Source: an uncultured Phycisphaerae bacterium
GTDB taxonomy: Bacteria; Planctomycetota; Phycisphaerae; Sedimentisphaerales; Anaerohalosphaeraceae
DNA: 9,360 bases
Direction of reading: 5' to 3'
Assembly: GCA_937920485.1 (NCBI GenBank)
Contig: CALETL010000160.1
Span: 1 to 9,360, forward strand
The number at the start of each line of letters is the position of its first letter. The first letter of the stretch is position 1. Positions 6,354-9,360 of this stretch are shown piece after piece. The notes below the pieces were generated by a model. The model made no database searches. It saw only the letters and a list, made by a program, of their open reading frames with translations, and was not told the origin of the DNA. The translations under genes and the position numbers were made by a program.

Positions 6354-7865
6354 ATGAAACAGTTGAAATTAGAGAGATTTTCAGGAATTGTTGCTATCGG
6401 CTTGTTTGCAGCCATGATTTCTTTGTCCGTCGCCGAAACCGAAACGGATTATCTGGCGATTTTGCTGCAGGGTAAAAAGGTCGGCCATGCCGTACACACT
6501 CGCAGGGTCGAAAACAGCAAGGTGACTACGACCGAAAGCTTTTCCATGACCCTTGGTCGTGGCGGCCAGGCCGTAACTGTAACCTCTCAGGAAACACACA
6601 TTGAAACGCAGGACGGCAAACCGCTAAGCTTTGAAATGAGCATGACAACAAGCGGGTTTGAACAAAAGATAAACGGTACTGTTCACAATGGCAAGGCAAA
6701 GATATCCCGACAGGTGATGGGACAGGCCAAAGAGGAGACGGTGGACTGGCCCGCTGATGCGTTGTTGAGCGAAGGACTTCGACAAGTACAAATGAAGCAT
6801 GGGGTAACGCCCGGCGTTTCTTATGATGTTAGTCTCTTTCGTCCGGACATGATGACGGCCGTGAAGGCGAAAATCGAGATTGGTGAGAAGAAAAAGATTG
6901 AAATGCTGTTCGGCAAGCGTGCGGATCTGACCGAGGTCAAGACCACGATGTTTGTTCAGGGTCAGCCGATCGCCATGACGGGATATGTCGATGATGAGTT
7001 AAAAGCGAAAAAAACAATGGTTCCGATGATGGGAATGATGCTTGAAATGGTGGCTTGTGATGAGGATTTTGCTAAGCAGGAAAATGCTATTGTCGATTTT
7101 CTGGAAAAATTCAGTATTACCAGCCCGGTCAAGCTAATGAATCTGCATACAATCGAATCGGCAGTCTATACGCTAAAGCCTACCACGGACAACAAACTTG
7201 AAATTATGACTTCATCAACACAGACCGTTGAGATGACAGAGGACAAAGTGCTTGTCACCGTAACAAAAATTCCGCTGCCTGATAGTGTTCCGTTTCCCTA
7301 TAAAGGGAATGACTCAGAAGCACTCGAAGCTCTCAAAGAGACCGATTACATCCAGTGTACGGATGAAACCGTCATTGACCTGGCAAAGCGTGCGGTTGGA
7401 GACGCCAATGATGCCGCCAGTGCAGCCCGTCAAATCGAGGCCTTTGTGGATGGCTATATTACACAAAAAGATTTTACGGTAGGGTATGCTTCCGCCACGG
7501 AGGTGGCTCAGAACCGAAAGGGCGACTGTTCCGAACACGCGGTGCTGGCCGCGGCGATGTGCCGGGCGGCCGGTATTCCGGCCAGAACGGTATGCGGGGT
7601 TGTCTATGCCGATTCTTTTCTGGGCAAGCAAAGTATTTTTGGCGGCCACATGTGGGTCGAGGTCTATCTGGATGGTAAATGGTACGGGCTGGATGCAACA
7701 CGATCTGAGCAGCAGGGGTTCTCTCCCGGGCATATTGCGCTGACTTACGGCAACGGCGACCCAATAGATTTCTTTGGCTTGGTGAATACGCTGGGATGCT
7801 TTGAAATTGAAAAAATCACATTGAACAAGAAAAAAGAAACAAAAGAAACTGCTGTCGAGCAGTAA
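6354..7865 (+). CDS. Secreted transglutaminase-like (papain-fold) domain protein
   Basis: A 503-residue protein with a signal peptide: Lys/Arg-rich start MKQLKLERFSG, hydrophobic core IVAIGLFAAMISL, likely cleavage after SVA (about residue 27). It should act in the periplasm or outside the cell. Residues 28-300 lack any fold I can name with certainty; the alternating short strands (DYLAILLQGKKVGHAVHTRR, then VTSQETHIETQDGKP) suggest a beta-rich domain of the DUF3108-like kind. The C-terminal part (about 340-480) is a transglutaminase-like domain with the full catalytic triad: Cys392 in NRKGDCSEHA, His432 in GGHMWVEVYLDGKWYGLDAT, and Asp447. Such domains act as proteases, peptide-crosslinking enzymes or amidases, so the reaction and substrate cannot be named. 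ATG 6354 is preceded by AAAGGA (6342-6347) at 6 bases. The tail after 488 is charged (NKKKETKETAVEQ). A small cysteine-rich gene follows after 16 bases, probably cotranscribed. Confidence 0.9.
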   Translation: MKQLKLERFSGIVAIGLFAAMISLSVAETETDYLAILLQGKKVGHAVHTRRVENSKVTTTESFSMTLGRGGQAVTVTSQETHIETQDGKPLSFEMSMTTSGFEQKINGTVHNGKAKISRQVMGQAKEETVDWPADALLSEGLRQVQMKHGVTPGVSYDVSLFRPDMMTAVKAKIEIGEKKKIEMLFGKRADLTEVKTTMFVQGQPIAMTGYVDDELKAKKTMVPMMGMMLEMVACDEDFAKQENAIVDFLEKFSITSPVKLMNLHTIESAVYTLKPTTDNKLEIMTSSTQTVEMTEDKVLVTVTKIPLPDSVPFPYKGNDSEALEALKETDYIQCTDETVIDLAKRAVGDANDAASAARQIEAFVDGYITQKDFTVGYASATEVAQNRKGDCSEHAVLAAAMCRAAGIPARTVCGVVYADSFLGKQSIFGGHMWVEVYLDGKWYGLDATRSEQQGFSPGHIALTYGNGDPIDFFGLVNTLGCFEIEKITLNKKKETKETAVEQ

Positions 7866-7881
7866 GGACACGGGGAAGATT

Positions 7882-8076
7882 ATGGAAAAATGCAATTGTG
7901 ATAATCACGACCAACATTTATGCAAACTCTACGGCGCCGGAGCGGCCAAGGACAACCCAGACCAGTATGCTCACTTAGTCCGCGACCCGAAATTCGTCTG
8001 CAAAAGCTGCGGCCGCGTCGCGGCAAAGAAAGAAAATCTATGCGCCCCAACCCCCCTTGGCGTATGGGAAGAATAA
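7882..8076 (+). CDS. Small cysteine-rich conserved hypothetical protein, possible zinc binder
   Basis: A 64-residue protein from ATG 7882, with GGGGAAG (7872-7878) just upstream and stop TAA 8074-8076. It has six cysteines (4, 6, 14, 40, 43, 54) and histidines 9 and 12. They fall into two clusters: CNCDNHDQHLC (4-14) and CKSCGRVAAKKENLC (40-54). The CxxC-G and the second-cluster spacing look like a small zinc ribbon or treble-clef site. There is no signal peptide or membrane segment, so it is probably cytoplasmic, unlike the secreted protein encoded before it. The DPKFVCKSCGRVA and LCAPTPLGVW segments match my memory of a small family of uncharacterised bacterial proteins, but I could not search for this. 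Its position 16 bases after the transglutaminase gene implies cotranscription, not a shared function. That it is a real gene is likely from composition, ribosome site and spacing; its function is unknown. Confidence 0.78.
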   Translation: MEKCNCDNHDQHLCKLYGAGAAKDNPDQYAHLVRDPKFVCKSCGRVAAKKENLCAPTPLGVWEE

Positions 8077-8101
8077 TGTAGGCGAAGCAATCGCAGGGGG
8101 T

Positions 8102-8181
8102 AAAAACAGAGCCGCGACAGTGATGGAGCGGGCGGTATGTTTCGTTGGCATTTTGCCACCTCCATCACTGTCGCGGCTCTG
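8102..8181 (-). terminator. Strong intrinsic terminator for recJ, long-stem hairpin
   Basis: Bases 8107-8128 are the perfect reverse complement of 8160-8181, a 22-bp GC-rich stem with a 31-base loop. The loop contains a further small hairpin, TGGCA-TTT-TGCCA (8146-8158). On the - strand, downstream of the recJ stop, the stem ends in CGCGGCTCTG and is followed at once by TTTTT (plus 8102-8106), the layout of a Rho-independent terminator. On the + strand the stem is followed by ATAGGG without a T-run, so it is less convincing as a terminator for the genes ending at 8076. The stem is far longer than a terminator needs, so it may be a dispersed palindromic repeat used as a terminator. Confidence 0.7.
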
Positions 8182-8199
8182 ATAGGGACGGCTCTGTTT
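8104..8199. repeat. Palindromic element abutting the recJ stop codon
   Basis: AAACAGAGCC (8104-8113) pairs perfectly with GGCTCTGTTT (8190-8199), while its inner part also pairs with the nearer arm at 8160-8181. GGCTCTG therefore occurs twice on the right side (8175-8181 and 8190/8191-8196), giving two competing partners for one left arm. The outer right arm overlaps the recJ stop codon (8198-8200 on the - strand). The layout fits a small non-coding palindromic repeat between convergent genes. There is no open frame or transposase in it. Confidence 0.55.
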
Positions 8200-9360
8200 A
8201 CTCGAACTGAATGTCACTGAGGACGAACTGAAGATTGGTTTGTCCGTTGTAGGTGTTGTATTGGGGTTCGAAGGCGACGCTGAAGGTATCCGCTTCTAAA
8301 AGTTTCTTTTCCAGTTTTCCCATGCCGAAGCCAATGCATCGCACGGCACCGCTGGTATCGGAGATCGATATCTGTAAATGGTCATTGCGGCTGCCGACAG
8401 TTCGCGGCGGAGCGATCAGTTTTACGCCGCGTGTTGCAAAGACCGGTTTGGGGTTGCCTGCTCCAAATGGCTCCAGGAAATTCAATTCCTTCATCACGCG
8501 TTCGTTGAAATCGGCGATCTGCGTTTCGGCGTCAATCCCCAAAAATGATTCGAGTGCGTCATGTTCCAGATTTTCATGAGCGTAGGCCTCGAATGCTTCA
8601 GTAAACGCGGCGATCTTTTCGGATTCGATCTTCAGACCCGCGGCCATTTCGTGACCGCCAAAGCTGAGAAGATGGTCTGCGCAGGCGGTTAATGCACCGT
8701 GTAAATTAAAACCGGGGATAGATCGACCTGAACCCTGCCCCACACCGTTTGAGGTATTGATCAGAATGGTTGGTCGATAAAAGATATCGATTACTTTCGA
8801 TGCCACGATCCCGATAACACCAGTGTGCCAGTTATCGTCTGAGAGAACGATGGTTTTTCGGTCTGGGTGATTCAGCCCTGCCTGCATGATGCGCTGCTTG
8901 GCCTGTTTGAAGATGTCCCGCTGGCATTGTTGCCGGAGTCGATTTTGGTCCTTGAGGTATTGAGATATCTGCATGGCGCGGACTTCGCTGTCGGTGGTCA
9001 TCAGTTCCACAGCCAAGCGGGCGTGCCCCATGCGTCCGGCAGCATTGAGCATTGGCGCCAGTCGAAACGCGACGGCGTAACTGTCCACATCGGACGCCTG
9101 AATCTGGGCGGTATGCACCAGCGCGCGAATACCCACCAAATCAGAATTCTCCAGTGCCTTCAGGCCGTATCCGCTCAGCACCCTATTTTCGCCGCGAAGG
9201 TCCACGACATCGGCGATCGTACCAATGCCGGCAAGCGTTGTCGCATTCAGCAGATATTGACGCAGATCATCAGGCAGTTGACCGCCTTTTTTGTGTTGGT
9301 TTGCAATTGCCCATGCCAGCTTGAACGCCACCATCGCTCCCGCTGAATGAGGGTTGCCAT
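8198..9360 (-). CDS. recJ: Single-stranded-DNA-specific exonuclease RecJ, C-terminal part (5' end outside window)
   Basis: The frame is open from the right edge to TAA at 8198-8200, with about 386 visible residues, reading NPHSAGAMVAFKLAWAI from near its visible start. The methionine encoded at 9332-9334 is internal, because RecJ homology (the GxxVAFKLA segment) continues upstream of it. Visible landmarks, numbered from that Met: GTIADVVDL (38-46), LNAAGRMGHARLA (96-108), WHTGVIGIVASKV (169-181), GSGRSIPGFNL (201-211), the DHHA1 motif FGGHEMAAG (225-233), and an OB-fold-like C-terminal part (about 265-378) with LEPFGAGNPKPVF. RecJ degrades single-stranded DNA 5' to 3' in recombination and mismatch/base repair. 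The DHH metal-binding motifs lie in the missing N-terminal portion. The gene converges on the small cysteine-rich gene and ends in the hairpin terminator. Confidence 0.95.
   Translation of the reverse strand, partial: GNPHSAGAMVAFKLAWAIANQHKKGGQLPDDLRQYLLNATTLAGIGTIADVVDLRGENRVLSGYGLKALENSDLVGIRALVHTAQIQASDVDSYAVAFRLAPMLNAAGRMGHARLAVELMTTDSEVRAMQISQYLKDQNRLRQQCQRDIFKQAKQRIMQAGLNHPDRKTIVLSDDNWHTGVIGIVASKVIDIFYRPTILINTSNGVGQGSGRSIPGFNLHGALTACADHLLSFGGHEMAAGLKIESEKIAAFTEAFEAYAHENLEHDALESFLGIDAETQIADFNERVMKELNFLEPFGAGNPKPVFATRGVKLIAPPRTVGSRNDHLQISISDTSGAVRCIGFGMGKLEKKLLEADTFSVAFEPQYNTYNGQTNLQFVLSDIQFE

Noticed and set aside
9332..9334. ATG on the - strand as the start of a 378-residue protein
   Set aside because: The frame and RecJ homology continue upstream to the window edge, and a protein starting here would lack the catalytic DHH domain. 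It is an internal methionine of recJ.
1..9360. Search for a new defence, mobile or biosynthetic system
   Set aside because: Apart from the truncated SEDS gene and the palindromic element, the genes are housekeeping, signalling or single secreted proteins. No nuclease/helicase/reverse-transcriptase modules, repeat arrays or integrase genes are present.

Overview
The window looks like ordinary chromosomal DNA of moderate GC content from a Gram-negative-type bacterium with an outer membrane. It is most plausibly a planctomycete of the Phycisphaerae/Sedimentisphaerales kind. This is inference: a membrane-anchored eukaryotic-type Ser/Thr kinase with a pilus-ATPase-like N-terminal domain, an LptB ATPase heading a def-fmt-rsmB cluster, and a secreted transglutaminase are familiar together in that group. 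No rRNA, tRNA, CRISPR, phage or transposase genes are visible.

Layout. (1) Bases 2-187 hold the 3' end of a RodA/FtsW-type gene on the + strand. Its recognisable homology stops abruptly near base 150, about 70 residues short of the family's usual C-terminus, and it runs into a strong promoter. (2) Bases 161-2135 (+) hold that promoter, a Ser/Thr protein kinase with a C-terminal membrane anchor, and 48 bases later a TetR-type repressor. (3) Bases 2136-2374 are non-coding between convergent genes and contain an 11-bp inverted repeat. (4) Bases 6139 down to 2375 (-) form a compact operon, lptB-def-fmt-rsmB, behind one good sigma70-like promoter. (5) Bases 6058-6353 are a divergent intergenic region with one promoter per direction and a bulged palindrome between them. 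(6) Bases 6354-8076 (+) hold a secreted transglutaminase-like protein and, 16 bases later, a 64-residue cysteine-rich protein. (7) Bases 8104-8199 hold a very strong hairpin between convergent genes. It has a 22-bp perfect stem and reads as an intrinsic terminator for the - strand. (8) Bases 8198-9360 (-) hold the C-terminal two thirds or so of RecJ, running off the right edge.

How the genes work together: def, fmt and rsmB serve translation. Fmt formylates initiator Met-tRNA, Def removes the formyl group from the nascent chain, and RsmB methylates 16S rRNA. LptB powers lipopolysaccharide transport, so the operon joins envelope export to protein synthesis. The kinase and TetR pair may be a signalling/regulatory unit, but nothing in the sequence shows its input or targets.

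I found no convincing undescribed system. The items most worth a second look are the truncated RodA/FtsW gene at the kinase promoter, the hairpin repeat abutting the recJ stop codon, the small cysteine-rich protein downstream of the transglutaminase, and the kinase architecture.
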